The translations under genes were made by a program, and so were the position numbers. Below, piece by piece: positions 34,649 through 43,191 of a stretch of 46,492 nt of DNA. Position 1 is the stretch's first letter, and every line of letters starts with the position of its first letter. The notes below the pieces were generated by a model. The model saw only the letters and a program-made list of their open reading frames with translations. It was not told the DNA's origin and ran no database searches. Origin of the DNA: Phycicoccus elongatus Lp2. GTDB taxonomy: Bacteria > Actinomycetota > Actinomycetes > Actinomycetales > Dermatophilaceae. The stretch lies in the NCBI RefSeq assembly GCF_000367525.1, contig NZ_HF570956.1, forward strand, positions 2,438,428-2,484,919, read 5' to 3'.

Positions 34649-35548
34649 ATGGACGCCACTGACGCCTTCGCCGCCGAACGCCCGCGTCTCGTCACGCTCG
34701 CGGCACGAGTGCTGCGCGACTCGACCGAGGCCGAGGATGTCGCCCAGCAGGCCTGGCTGCGGCTGAACGGGACGAGCGAGTCGATCGCGAACGTTCCGGC
34801 CTGGCTGACCACTGTCACCGTCCGTCTCTGTCTCGACCGGTTGAAATCGCGGACCCCCGTCCCGGTCCATGACGACCTGCTGCACGGCAGGCTCGGGGGC
34901 GAGACAGATCAGGGCAGGAGCGCCGACCCTGCAGCCCATTCGGTCCTGGCGGACACCGTGGCCGTCGCTCTCCACGTCGTCCTCGACCGGCTCACGCCCA
35001 GCGAGCGGGTGGCCTTCGTGCTCCACGAGAGCTTCGGTTTCGAGTTCCCGATGATCGCCGACCTGCTCGAGACCAGCCCTACGGCTGCTCGCAAACTCGC
35101 CTCCCGCGCGCGGGCGAAGGTCGCCGCGCCGATGGCCCAGGACCAGCTCGCGGACTGGGAGGTCGTCGACGCCTTCCTCGCGGCGGCCCGCGGCGGAGAC
35201 CTCCAGCGACTCCTCCAACTGCTCGCCCCGGACGTCCTGGTCATCGGCGACTCGGCCGCAGCGGCCCTGGGGACGCCGAGCCGGATCGAGGGCCGAGCCG
35301 AGGTGGCCGCCTTCTTCAACGGCGCGGCGGCGTCGGCACTGCCGGTCTACGTCGATGACCGCCCCGGCGCGGCGTGGTTCGACCGTGGCACCGCCAGGGT
35401 GGCGTTCGACTTCACTGTCGTCGACGGTCGCGTGACACAGATTGTGTTCCGGGCAGATCCGGCCGTCATCGACGCAGTCCGGCGGCGTCGCGCGGGTCTC
35501 CCCGCTGACTTCGCTTGGCGCCCAGTCTCATCCACCTCTGGCGGCTGA
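34649..35548 (+). CDS. ECF41-type sigma factor with fused SnoaL-like regulatory domain
   Basis: 299 aa. Sigma region 2 is about 1-70 (RPRLVTLAARVLRDSTEAEDVAQQAWLRL, PAWLTTVTVRLCLDRLKS); region 4 about 105-160 (LTPSERVAFVLHESFGFEFP, IADLLETSPTAARKLASRAR). The C-terminal 130 residues form a SnoaL/NTF2-like domain that replaces an anti-sigma factor in ECF41 proteins and controls activity. The usual partner (a carboxymuconolactone decarboxylase or oxidoreductase) is not adjacent; next is a lipase-like gene. ATG 34649 gives the normal family length. Confidence 0.88.
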   Translation: MDATDAFAAERPRLVTLAARVLRDSTEAEDVAQQAWLRLNGTSESIANVPAWLTTVTVRLCLDRLKSRTPVPVHDDLLHGRLGGETDQGRSADPAAHSVLADTVAVALHVVLDRLTPSERVAFVLHESFGFEFPMIADLLETSPTAARKLASRARAKVAAPMAQDQLADWEVVDAFLAAARGGDLQRLLQLLAPDVLVIGDSAAAALGTPSRIEGRAEVAAFFNGAAASALPVYVDDRPGAAWFDRGTARVAFDFTVVDGRVTQIVFRADPAVIDAVRRRRAGLPADFAWRPVSSTSGG

Positions 35549-35616
35549 GAACCTCGGGGCCAGCCAAGGTGGAAGCCGCTGTGCCGGCGCCCCCAGCATT
35601 CGTGTCACGATGACCC

Positions 35617-35661
35617 ATGACTTCTGACGGTCTGCCCGCCCAGACGTCGGCCACGTCGTGA
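35617..35661 (+). CDS. Possible 14-aa leader peptide coupled to the lipase-like gene
   Basis: ATG 35617 encodes MTSDGLPAQTSATS and stops at TGA 35659-35661, which overlaps the GTG start of the next gene (GTGA). The overlap suggests coupling, but there is no strong ribosome binding site and it may be chance. Confidence 0.25.
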   Translation: MTSDGLPAQTSATS

Positions 35662-36944
35662 AGGCCGCCGAGGCCCGCGATGTCGGTCGCGCCGCGGGCA
35701 CGACCTTGCGCCAGGCCACCCGCACCGTCCGCGGCGTGCATGGGATGGTGAGTGATGCCGCCTACGCAGCGGTGACGGCGGCCCTCGGGCCGGGGGTGAC
35801 CCAGCCCATCAAGACGGCCAACGACCTCGTCACGGCGGTGGCCTATGGTGCGACCGGAATGGGCCTGGACGCGGCGTCCCGCATCGCGGGCTTCGCCACA
35901 TCGCTGAAGTTGGCGCACACCGGCGACCGTGGGCCCAGCGTCCACGACGGCCGGGGCGCGCATCGCGCGCTGGCCGCCAGCGTCGGGCTCCGTGGGGACG
36001 CATTCGCCGTGAGCGCCCCGAGCCTGGCGCCCGAGATGCAGGTCCGTGCGGGCCAGCAGCGTATCGAGCTCACCCGGGAAGGACTCGCCCACGCCTACCC
36101 CGACGCCGGCCCGGACATCGCCGTCTATCTCCACGGCCTCTGCCAGAGCGAGCGCAGTTGGAGTCTGGGTGCCGGTGACTCCCCGACCCATCCGGAGCGA
36201 CTGGCTGCCGATCTGGGACTCTCCCCTGTGCTGATCCGCTACAACACCGGACTTCGGGTGTCGCACAACGGTGCTCACCTCGCTGACCTGCTCGACGTTC
36301 TCATCGAGGCGTGGCCGGTGCAGGTGCGTCGACTGGTGCTCGTGGGCTTCTCGATGGGCGGGCTGGTCGTGCACAGCGCACTGGTTGCTCCGGCACCGGC
36401 GAACGGCGAGCGGACCTGGACGAACCTGGTCAGTGACACCGTCACGATCGGCACACCTCACCACGGATCACCCCTGGCCCGTGGCGCCCAGTTGGCCGTC
36501 GAGCGGCTGTCGCGTGACGCCAACGGGCGACGGGCCGTCGATCTCGTGCGTCAGCGCAGCGCCGGCATCAAGGACCTCACCCATGGCAACGTGACCGACG
36601 CGGACTGGTTCGGCCATGACCCCGATGACGGCGGTGACCACAGGACGCACCCAGCGGTGCCGGACGGCATCCGTCATCACGCGATCGTCGGGGTCATCTC
36701 AGGACACGTCGACGGTGCAGTGGCGAGGCGAGTTGGTGACCTCTTGGTGCCGCCCCGCTCGGCTACCCATGCGGCCCTCGACGCGATCCCCTCACGCTTC
36801 CTGCGGGAGCGCACAGCGGTGGTGACCGGGGTTCACCACCTGGGCATGCTGAGCAGTTCCGGGGTTCAGGATCACCTGCACCGATTCCTGTCACCCACCG
36901 CCCAGCCGGCCCTGACACGAGCCGCTCGGACCGGGACGAACTGA
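35658..36944 (+). CDS. Alpha/beta hydrolase, lipase/PGAP1-like
   Basis: 428 aa. The hydrolase domain begins about residue 150: oxyanion HGLCQSERSW, nucleophile elbow GFSMGGLVVHSA, then TIGTPHHGSPLARGAQ as in triacylglycerol lipases. The C-terminal HHLGMLSS probably holds the catalytic His. The first ~140 residues are Ala/Gly-rich and helical, not assigned. Start at GTG 35658; an in-frame stop at 35625 limits extension. A secretion signal is not clear. Confidence 0.75.
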   Translation: MKAAEARDVGRAAGTTLRQATRTVRGVHGMVSDAAYAAVTAALGPGVTQPIKTANDLVTAVAYGATGMGLDAASRIAGFATSLKLAHTGDRGPSVHDGRGAHRALAASVGLRGDAFAVSAPSLAPEMQVRAGQQRIELTREGLAHAYPDAGPDIAVYLHGLCQSERSWSLGAGDSPTHPERLAADLGLSPVLIRYNTGLRVSHNGAHLADLLDVLIEAWPVQVRRLVLVGFSMGGLVVHSALVAPAPANGERTWTNLVSDTVTIGTPHHGSPLARGAQLAVERLSRDANGRRAVDLVRQRSAGIKDLTHGNVTDADWFGHDPDDGGDHRTHPAVPDGIRHHAIVGVISGHVDGAVARRVGDLLVPPRSATHAALDAIPSRFLRERTAVVTGVHHLGMLSSSGVQDHLHRFLSPTAQPALTRAARTGTN

Positions 36945-37022
36945 CGCCGCTGACCGACCAATTGCGACGCGCGGACGTGACGGCATACCCGGTGTGGCTG
37001 GCCGGACTCACGGCCAGTTGGG

Positions 37023-37028
37023 TAATTT
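37023..37028 (+). promoter_or_regulatory. -10 box TAATTT, leaderless serine hydrolase
   Basis: TAATTT ends 6 nt before the ATG at 37035, in an AT-rich patch. No ribosome binding site. Confidence 0.5.
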
Positions 37029-37034
37029 TCGGGC

Positions 37035-38036
37035 ATGGAGTCACTCCGGGCAGTGATCGACCAGGTGGCCCTGGAGTCGGGCTTCTCCGGGGTGGTGCGC
37101 GTCGATCACGCCGGAGAGACCGTGGTGTGCGCCGCCTTCGGCATGGCGGATCGGGCGCATTCGATCGCCAACACCCTCGAGACCCAGTTCGGGATCGCCA
37201 GCGGCACCAAGGGCCTGACCGCTCTCACGGTCATGGCCCTGGTCGAGCGCGGCAGTCTCCTCCTGGACACCACCGCACGGTCACTGCTCGGTGGCCGACT
37301 CCCCCAGATCGCCGACGATGTGACCGTCGAGCACCTCCTGGCTCACCGGTCCGGGATCGGTGACTACCTCGACGAGGAAGCGATCGAGTCGATCAGCGAC
37401 TACCTCATGCCGGTCCCGGTCCAGGACCTCGCGACCACCGATGACTACGTCCGCATCCTCGATGCACCAACCCTCTTTCCTGCCGGCGAACGTTTCGCCT
37501 ACAACAACGCCGGCTATGTCGTGCTCGCAGCACTCGCCGAGGCAGCGACCGGCGAGACCTTTCACGACCTCGTGGCGGACCTCGTATGCCGACCGGCCGG
37601 CATACGCGACACCGCTTTCCTCCGTTCCGACGAACTCCCCGGGCGAGTGGCGCAGGGCTACCTACGTTCCGAGGGCCTGTGGACCAACGTCCTCCACCTG
37701 CCCGTCCGCGGGAACGGGGATGGTGGACTCCACACCACGGTCGCGGACCTCCATGCGCTCTGGGAGGCGATCTTCGCCGGACGCATCGTGCGCCCGGCGA
37801 CGCTCGCGCGCATGGTGAGCCCCCACTCGGACTGGCCCGAGGAATCGCGGCGCTACGGCCTCGGCTTCCACCTGCACGCACGCACCGACGAGGTCTTCCT
37901 CGAGGGCTACGACGCCGGAGTGTCCTTCCTCAGTCGATACCGCCCCTCCGAGGCCCTCACCTCAACGGTGATCGCCAACTGGTCCGAAGGCGCCTGGCCA
38001 ATGAGCAAGGCCATCCGGGAGCACCTGGATGGGTGA
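37035..38036 (+). CDS. Beta-lactamase/class C-fold serine hydrolase
   Basis: 333 aa. Catalytic SxxK is SGTK (Ser56-Lys59), the YxN motif is FAYNNAGY, and LLAHRSGIGDY and GNGDGGLHTT follow the family pattern. No signal peptide is visible, so it is likely a cytoplasmic esterase or peptidase rather than an antibiotic beta-lactamase. Two octamers lie inverted in the gene (37584 and 37598) and encode VCRPAGIR. Confidence 0.85.
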   Translation: MESLRAVIDQVALESGFSGVVRVDHAGETVVCAAFGMADRAHSIANTLETQFGIASGTKGLTALTVMALVERGSLLLDTTARSLLGGRLPQIADDVTVEHLLAHRSGIGDYLDEEAIESISDYLMPVPVQDLATTDDYVRILDAPTLFPAGERFAYNNAGYVVLAALAEAATGETFHDLVADLVCRPAGIRDTAFLRSDELPGRVAQGYLRSEGLWTNVLHLPVRGNGDGGLHTTVADLHALWEAIFAGRIVRPATLARMVSPHSDWPEESRRYGLGFHLHARTDEVFLEGYDAGVSFLSRYRPSEALTSTVIANWSEGAWPMSKAIREHLDG

Positions 38037-38085
38037 CCGGCCGTAGGTGCCCGAGGCGATGCTCGACCGGATCCGAGCCGTCACC

Positions 38086-38143
38086 GACACGCTGCCCGGG
38101 TGCCACGCTGCCCGAGTGCCACGCTGCCCGAGTGCCACGCTGC
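38086..38143. repeat. 16-bp tandem repeat, about 3.5 copies
   Basis: The unit GTGCCACGCTGCCCGA occurs at 38100-38115 and 38116-38131 and partly at 38132-38143; a degenerate part copy precedes it from 38086. It fills the 123-bp convergent gap between the serine hydrolase and the L,D-transpeptidase. No gene is seen in the gap. Confidence 0.85.
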
Positions 38144-38159
38144 GTCGAGGTCGCGGGCC

Positions 38160-39029
38160 TCAGTAGACCGTGACGCGCGCACCGATCGCCATGGAGTTCT
38201 CGGCCCAGATCAGGTCCATCGCGGCGTTGGAGACGCGGGCGCATCCGTGCGACGCGGGGTAGGGCGGAATCGAGGCGGCGCCGTGGATGGCGATGCCGCC
38301 GTTGAAGTACTTGGGTCGGTAGAGCGACCCCAGGGGACCCTTGTCCAGTTTGTCGACCTCGCGGAAGACGCTGAAGGACCCTGCCGGCGTCCTCGCCGAG
38401 CCGCGGTAGGTCTTGCCTTCGTAGACCTCCTCGTAGGGCACGTTGCTGCCCGTGCTCGTGTTGAGCACCCGGACGACCGCACCATCGCGGACAACGAGGA
38501 TGATCTGTCGCGGCACGTCGACCTCGATCCCGGTGCCACCGTTGCGTGACGTCGGACGAACCCCGTCGGCGAGCGCCTTCGTGACCGCTGGCCCCACCAC
38601 ACCGTCGCGACCGATGCCGGCGGTCTTCTGGAGCGCGTAAACAGCTTGGGTGGTCAGGCCACCCCAACGTCCGTCCGGTGTCCCCAGCCAGTAGCCGAGG
38701 TCGGACAAGCGCTGCTGCAGGGCCAGCACCTCGGGTCCCTTGTCACCGGGTCGCAGCATCGCCGGCGGCTGGGGTGCGCTCGGTGGCTGCGTCGTGGCTG
38801 TCGGGGTCGGCGTAATCGCAGGAGTCGGCGCGGGTGGCTCTGGCGCGGCAGGCGTGGGCGTCGCCACGTCGGTGACAACCGGAGTCGGGGAGAGGACCGA
38901 GGGCGTTGTGCGTGCGCCGTTCGTGGTCTGCCCGGTCGACTCGCTGTCCCAGACAAGTCCACACGCGGACACGGTGACGGTCATGGCTGCAGCGACCACC
39001 ATCAGGCCGCCACGAGTGATGCGTGTCAT
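38160..39029 (-). CDS. L,D-transpeptidase lipoprotein with peptidoglycan-binding domain
   Basis: 289 aa. Signal peptide with lipobox VSAC, a Pro/Thr-rich wall-spanning linker (about 35-90), a PG_binding_1 domain (LRPGDKGPEVLALQQRLSDLG), then the YkuD domain with IHGAAS and SHGCARV; catalytic Cys is about residue 263. It would form 3-3 cross-links in peptidoglycan or attach proteins to it. ATG 39029 gives a proper signal peptide and has GGGAG 9 nt upstream; the open frame to 39128 is not supported. Confidence 0.9.
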   Translation of the reverse strand: MTRITRGGLMVVAAAMTVTVSACGLVWDSESTGQTTNGARTTPSVLSPTPVVTDVATPTPAAPEPPAPTPAITPTPTATTQPPSAPQPPAMLRPGDKGPEVLALQQRLSDLGYWLGTPDGRWGGLTTQAVYALQKTAGIGRDGVVGPAVTKALADGVRPTSRNGGTGIEVDVPRQIILVVRDGAVVRVLNTSTGSNVPYEEVYEGKTYRGSARTPAGSFSVFREVDKLDKGPLGSLYRPKYFNGGIAIHGAASIPPYPASHGCARVSNAAMDLIWAENSMAIGARVTVY

Positions 39030-39164
39030 CGAGATCAACTCCCGGTGCTCCGGCGAAGGCGCTCGCGCCCGTACGTCCATCAGACGCGCCGCGCCCAGCC
39101 GCGGATTACACGCCGCGCAGGTCGTCACCGATCCGTGACCAAGCCCGTGCTTGTCTGCGAGGGT

Positions 39165-40064
39165 TCACCGATCGGTGGCCGCCTGGAGGGAAATGGCCTC
39201 GTGGGTGGCGAGCACGCGTCGGGCGATGTCAACGTGGAGCAACTCGACCATCCTGCCGTTGACGGTGACCACTCCAGCCCCAGCACCGGCCTCCCAGGCC
39301 GCCACGATGCCCTGCGCCTCCTCGACCGCCTGCGCACTCGGGGCGAAGACCTCGTTGCACATCTCGACCTGTCCCGGGTGGATCAGCGTCTTGCCGTCGA
39401 AGCCGAAGTCCCGCCCCTGCTCACACTCGGCCCGGAAGCCGTCGGCATCCTTGACGTTGTTGTAGACCCCGTCGAGGACTGCGATGCCCGACTCGCGCCC
39501 GGCCAGCAGGGCCATCGACAGCGACGTGAGCAGGGGCGCACGCCCCGGCACATGGTCGGCGCGCAGTTCCTTGACCAGGTCGTTGGTCCCGATGACGAGG
39601 GCAGCCAACCGGTCCGACTCACGCGCGATCTTCCGCACGTTGAAGATCGCGGTCGGCGTCTCGATCATCGCCCACAGTCGGGTGCGGTCGGGCGCACCGT
39701 GCTTCTCCATCGCCCTGACGAGCGCCTTGACCTCCTTGGCCGTGTTGACCTTGGGGACGACGATTCCGTCCGGGCCCGCGGCACATGCGGCGGCGAGGTC
39801 GGTGTCGTGCCACTGGGTGCCGATCCCGTTGACCCGGATGGTGATCTCCCGACGCCCGTAGTCCCCGGATGCTGCTGCAGCGCAGGCGTTCTCACGCGCG
39901 AGGTCCTTGGCGTCGACCGCCACCGCATCCTCGAGGTCGAGGATCAGCGCATCGACCGGCAGGGTCTTCGCCTTCTCCAGGGCTCGCTCGTTGGAGCTGG
40001 GCATGTAGAGGACCGAGCGTCGGGGTCGATACGTCCCTGCCGCGTATGCCGCGTGCTCGCCCAT
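39165..40064 (-). CDS. CitE-like CoA-ester lyase, possible (3S)-malyl-CoA thioesterase
   Basis: 299 aa, HpcH/HpaI aldolase fold. RRSVLYMPSSNERALEKA, DALILDLEDAVAVDAK (metal Asp/Glu), GIVVPKVNTAKEV, WAMIETPTAI and the C-terminal GKTLIHPGQVEMCNEVF are the CitE set. Next to mcl it may be the malyl-CoA thioesterase (Mcl2) that turns malyl-CoA into malate, or a citramalyl-CoA lyase. It begins 3 bp after the mcl stop, so they form one operon. Confidence 0.82.
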   Translation of the reverse strand: MGEHAAYAAGTYRPRRSVLYMPSSNERALEKAKTLPVDALILDLEDAVAVDAKDLARENACAAAASGDYGRREITIRVNGIGTQWHDTDLAAACAAGPDGIVVPKVNTAKEVKALVRAMEKHGAPDRTRLWAMIETPTAIFNVRKIARESDRLAALVIGTNDLVKELRADHVPGRAPLLTSLSMALLAGRESGIAVLDGVYNNVKDADGFRAECEQGRDFGFDGKTLIHPGQVEMCNEVFAPSAQAVEEAQGIVAAWEAGAGAGVVTVNGRMVELLHVDIARRVLATHEAISLQAATDR

Positions 40065-40067
40065 CGC

Positions 40068-41147
40068 TCAGGCCTCGCTTCCGGCGTCGCCCTCGCCCGC
40101 GGCATACACCTGCGCGAGTTCGGGGTCCGAGGACGAGAGTCGTTCTGCCAGTTCGAGAATGACGAGGCACTGCTTGAGCGAGGCGTCGTCCTCCATCTTC
40201 CCGTCGAGCATCACCGCGCCCGTGCCGTCACCCATCGCCGCCTTGACGCGTCGCGCGTGCGCGACATCGCCCACGGAGGGCGAGAAGACCTTCTTCGCGA
40301 TCGCGATCTGCACCGGGTGCAGCGACCAGGCGCCCACACAACCAAGGAGGAAGGCGTTGCGGAACTGGTCCTCGCACGCGACGACATCCTTGATGTCCCC
40401 GAACGGTCCGTAGTAGGGGAAGATTCCATGCATCGCGCAGGCATCGACCATGCGCGCGATCGTGTAGTGCCAGAGATCCTGTTGATACGTGGTCCGCGCC
40501 CCGTCGATGTCGCCGTCGACGGGATCCTGGCGTACCAGGTAGCCCGGATGCCCACCACCGACACGCGTTGTCTTCATCCGCCGGTCGGCGGCGAGGTCGG
40601 CAGGGCCGAGCGAGATGCCCTGCATCCGCGGTGACGCACCACAGATCTCCTCGACATTGGCCACACCCCGCGCCGTCTCCAGAATGGCGTGGACGAGGAT
40701 CGGTCGCGCCAGCCCCGCCCGCGCCTCCAACTGGGCCAGCAGGCGATCGATGTAGTGGATGTCCTCGGCGCCCTGCACCTTCGGCACCATGATGACATCG
40801 AGTTTGTCGCCGATCTCGGTGACCAGGGTCGTGAGGTCGTCGAGCACCCACGGGCTGTCCAGGGCATTGACACGCGTCCAGAGCTGGGTGTGCTCACCGA
40901 AATCGGTGGCCTTGGCGATGTCCACGAGCCCCTGCCGGGCGGCTTCCTTGTTGTCGGCCTTCACCGCGTCCTCGAGGTTGCCGAGCAGCACGTCGACCGA
41001 GCCGACGAGGTCGGGCACCTTGGCCGCCATCTTCGGGTTGCTGGGGTCGAAGAAGTGGATCATCCGGCTCGGGCGGGCCGGCACGTCACGCAGCGGGGCG
41101 GGGGCGCCGACGGCGAGCGGGGCGAAGAAGTCCTTGGCGGAGCGCAT
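40068..41147 (-). CDS. mcl: Malyl-CoA/beta-methylmalyl-CoA lyase
   Basis: 359 aa. Cleaves beta-methylmalyl-CoA to glyoxylate and propionyl-CoA, and condenses acetyl-CoA with glyoxylate. [84 protein letters not shown] and the tail [12 protein letters not shown] match, from memory, the Chloroflexus-type malyl-CoA lyase almost motif for motif. The ATG at 41147 fits that start; an upstream open frame to 41228 adds 27 unlike residues. Confidence 0.88.
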   Translation of the reverse strand: MRSAKDFFAPLAVGAPAPLRDVPARPSRMIHFFDPSNPKMAAKVPDLVGSVDVLLGNLEDAVKADNKEAARQGLVDIAKATDFGEHTQLWTRVNALDSPWVLDDLTTLVTEIGDKLDVIMVPKVQGAEDIHYIDRLLAQLEARAGLARPILVHAILETARGVANVEEICGASPRMQGISLGPADLAADRRMKTTRVGGGHPGYLVRQDPVDGDIDGARTTYQQDLWHYTIARMVDACAMHGIFPYYGPFGDIKDVVACEDQFRNAFLLGCVGAWSLHPVQIAIAKKVFSPSVGDVAHARRVKAAMGDGTGAVMLDGKMEDDASLKQCLVILELAERLSSSDPELAQVYAAGEGDAGSEA

Positions 41148-41241
41148 GGCGCACTGACCTTTCGACGATGGAGGATCTGCCGGGGAACGTACCAGCGCGG
41201 CGCGGCCCAGCGTTATGAGCCAGTTCACGCGTGGTCAACGG

Positions 41242-41247
41242 CATACT
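41242..41247 (+). promoter_or_regulatory. -10 box CATACT made from an octamer copy
   Basis: CATACT ends 7 nt before the ATG at 41255 and overlaps CGGCATAC (41239-41246). The exporter gene at 18974 has the same arrangement. Confidence 0.4.
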
Positions 41248-41254
41248 GACGCGC

Positions 41255-41851
41255 ATGACGGAGCCCACGCGACCGCTCCCCGACGCGCCCGCGGAGGCGA
41301 CCGACAGCGCACCCGCAGCGGTCAACATCACCCGACTGGTCGCCGAAGCGATGAGCAAGTCGGGCATCCTCTGGATCCGCCTTCCGGGCGGTGACACCCA
41401 CCCGGCGTGGTTCGTCTGGCACGACGACGGTGACGAGCGCGGGACCGGCCCCGCGGCCTACGTCATCTCGGGTATCGGCGAGCAACCGCTCCCCTGGCTG
41501 CCGGCCGAGGTCGACCTCCTCCTGCGCAGCAAGGACTCCGGAGGCCGCCTGCTCACCATCGGCGCCACCGTGCGTGAGATCGCTCCCACCGACGACGCGT
41601 GGGAGGCCGCGGCTGCCCTCCTGCGCCCGGAACGGCTCAACCTCGTCGGCACCACGGAGGACGTCGACACGCGCTGGCGGCAGGGCTGCACGATCCACGT
41701 CCTCACCCCCCACGGGCGACCCACCGAGCAACCCGGAGCGTATGCCGCGGAGCCCGGTTCCCGTCGGATCGCCCCCGCGAAGGCCGCGACGGCGCGCTGG
41801 CGCCCCTGGCACTGGCGAGGGCGGCCGCAGTCCCGGCGCGGCACCCGGTGA
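41255..41851 (+). CDS. Hypothetical protein upstream of the MgtE-like gene
   Basis: 198 aa. A compact domain (about 20-150: ITRLVAEAMSKSGILWIRLP, HPAWFVWHDDG, PWLPAEVDLLLRSKDSGGRL, LVGTTEDVDTRWRQGCTIHVL) is followed by a basic Arg/Trp tail (RWRPWHWRGRPQSRRGTR). No signal or membrane segments. The fold may resemble a flavin-binding split barrel but I do not recognise the family. Function unknown. Confidence 0.7.
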   Translation: MTEPTRPLPDAPAEATDSAPAAVNITRLVAEAMSKSGILWIRLPGGDTHPAWFVWHDDGDERGTGPAAYVISGIGEQPLPWLPAEVDLLLRSKDSGGRLLTIGATVREIAPTDDAWEAAAALLRPERLNLVGTTEDVDTRWRQGCTIHVLTPHGRPTEQPGAYAAEPGSRRIAPAKAATARWRPWHWRGRPQSRRGTR

Positions 41852-41880
41852 GGTCCCACGCGTCCCTTGCGTGACGTCGA

Positions 41881-41886
41881 TACCCT
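41881..41886 (+). promoter_or_regulatory. -10 box TACCCT, leaderless MgtE-like gene
   Basis: TACCCT ends 6 nt before the GTG at 41893; no ribosome binding site. Confidence 0.5.
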
Positions 41887-41892
41887 TGGCCC

Positions 41893-43191
41893 GTGGCAAC
41901 GACAACGCGCGTCTTCGTCGGACGCCTGGCCCAGCTGAGCGTGTTCGACCCGCTCGGCGAGAAGCTGGGTCGGGTCCGTGACGTCGTCGTCACCTTCAGC
42001 ACCCAGCGGACCCGGCCCCGGGTCATCGGTCTGGTCATCGAGGTGGGCTCGCGCAAGCGGATCTTTGTCCCGATGACCCGGGTCATCAGCGTCGAGGGTG
42101 GGCAGGTCCTGACGACCGGCTTGGTCAACGTGCGTCGCTTCGAACAGCGCGCCAACGAGACCCTCGTGTTGGCCGAACTCGTCGAGCGTCATGTCCAGGT
42201 CAAGGTCGGTGGCGAGTTCGTCGACGCGATCATCGAGGACATCGGGTTGGAGCAGGCGGCGAACCGAGCGTGGTCGGTGACCCGCGCGTTCGTCCGGAAG
42301 AGGACCGGTGGCTCCCTCAACCCCTTCTCCAGTCGGCGTCGCGGCGAAACCTTCGTCACGCCGATCGAGGACGTCCTGGACCTGCGCGAGGTCAAGGCGG
42401 CCCAGAGTGCTGCGCGGCTGCTCGAGACATACCAGGACATGAAGCCGGCCGACCTGGCCGAGGTCATCCATGATCTCGCGCCCAAGCGGCGAGCCGAGGT
42501 GGCGGCAGCCCTGGACGACGACCGACTCGCCGACGTCATCGAGGAACTGCCCGCCGACGACCAGATCGAGATCCTCGTGGGTCTGCAGGTGGAACGAGCC
42601 GCCGACGTTCTCGAGGCGATGGAGCCCGACGACGCCGCCGACCTGCTCTCCGAGTTGCCCCCCGAGCGCCAGGAGGAACTCCTGGAGAAGATGGACCAGG
42701 ACGAGGCCGAGGACCTGCGCCGCCTGCTCACCTACGACGACGACACGGCGGGCGGTCTGATGACCACCGAGCCGGTCATCATGGGACCGGAGGCGTCCAT
42801 CGCCGAGGCGCTGGCGCTGGTCCGGCGTGAAGAGCTCGCCACCGCGCTCGCGACCACCGTCTTCGTCTGCCGGCCACCGCTCGAGACGCCGACCGGCCGC
42901 TACCTCGGCATGGTCCACATCCAGCGTCTGCTGCGCGAGCCACCCCATGCACCGATCGGCGGCATCCTCGACAAGGACGTCGAGCCGCTCACTCCCGATG
43001 CGAGCCTGGGCCAGATCACTCGCATGCTGGCCAACTACAACATGGTGGGCCTACCGGTCGTGGACGACGAGTCCGGTGCCCTGCTCGGTGCCGTGACCGT
43101 GGACGACGTGCTCGACCACATCCTCCCCGAGGACTGGCGCGAGGACCGGCACGAGCCGGACCAGGAGCACCCCGAGGTGGTTCATGGCTGA
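41893..43191 (+). CDS. PRC-barrel/MgtE-N/CBS protein without transport domain
   Basis: 432 aa. PRC-barrel-like N-terminus (about 1-120: GRLAQLSVFDPLGEKLGRVRDVVV); MgtE_N superhelix (about 175-280, with the acidic repeats PADLAEVIHDL and EPDDAADLLSELPPE); a CBS pair (about 285-420: TAGGLMTTEPVIM, GLPVVDDESGALLGAVT). The five-helix MgtE membrane domain is absent. It may sense Mg2+ or nucleotides and control a separate channel; the following DUF1003 membrane protein overlaps it by 8 bp and is the obvious partner. Confidence 0.85.
   Translation: MATTTRVFVGRLAQLSVFDPLGEKLGRVRDVVVTFSTQRTRPRVIGLVIEVGSRKRIFVPMTRVISVEGGQVLTTGLVNVRRFEQRANETLVLAELVERHVQVKVGGEFVDAIIEDIGLEQAANRAWSVTRAFVRKRTGGSLNPFSSRRRGETFVTPIEDVLDLREVKAAQSAARLLETYQDMKPADLAEVIHDLAPKRRAEVAAALDDDRLADVIEELPADDQIEILVGLQVERAADVLEAMEPDDAADLLSELPPERQEELLEKMDQDEAEDLRRLLTYDDDTAGGLMTTEPVIMGPEASIAEALALVRREELATALATTVFVCRPPLETPTGRYLGMVHIQRLLREPPHAPIGGILDKDVEPLTPDASLGQITRMLANYNMVGLPVVDDESGALLGAVTVDDVLDHILPEDWREDRHEPDQEHPEVVHG

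Noticed and set aside
37035-38036. Antibiotic-resistance beta-lactamase
   Set aside because: There is no signal peptide and the motifs fit the broad esterase/peptidase branch, so resistance cannot be claimed.
38086-38143. CRISPR array
   Set aside because: The 16-bp units are directly adjacent with no unique spacers, and no cas genes are nearby.
41458-42948. 496-aa minus-strand open frame
   Set aside because: It is antisense to the hypothetical and MgtE-like genes, with no recognisable domain.
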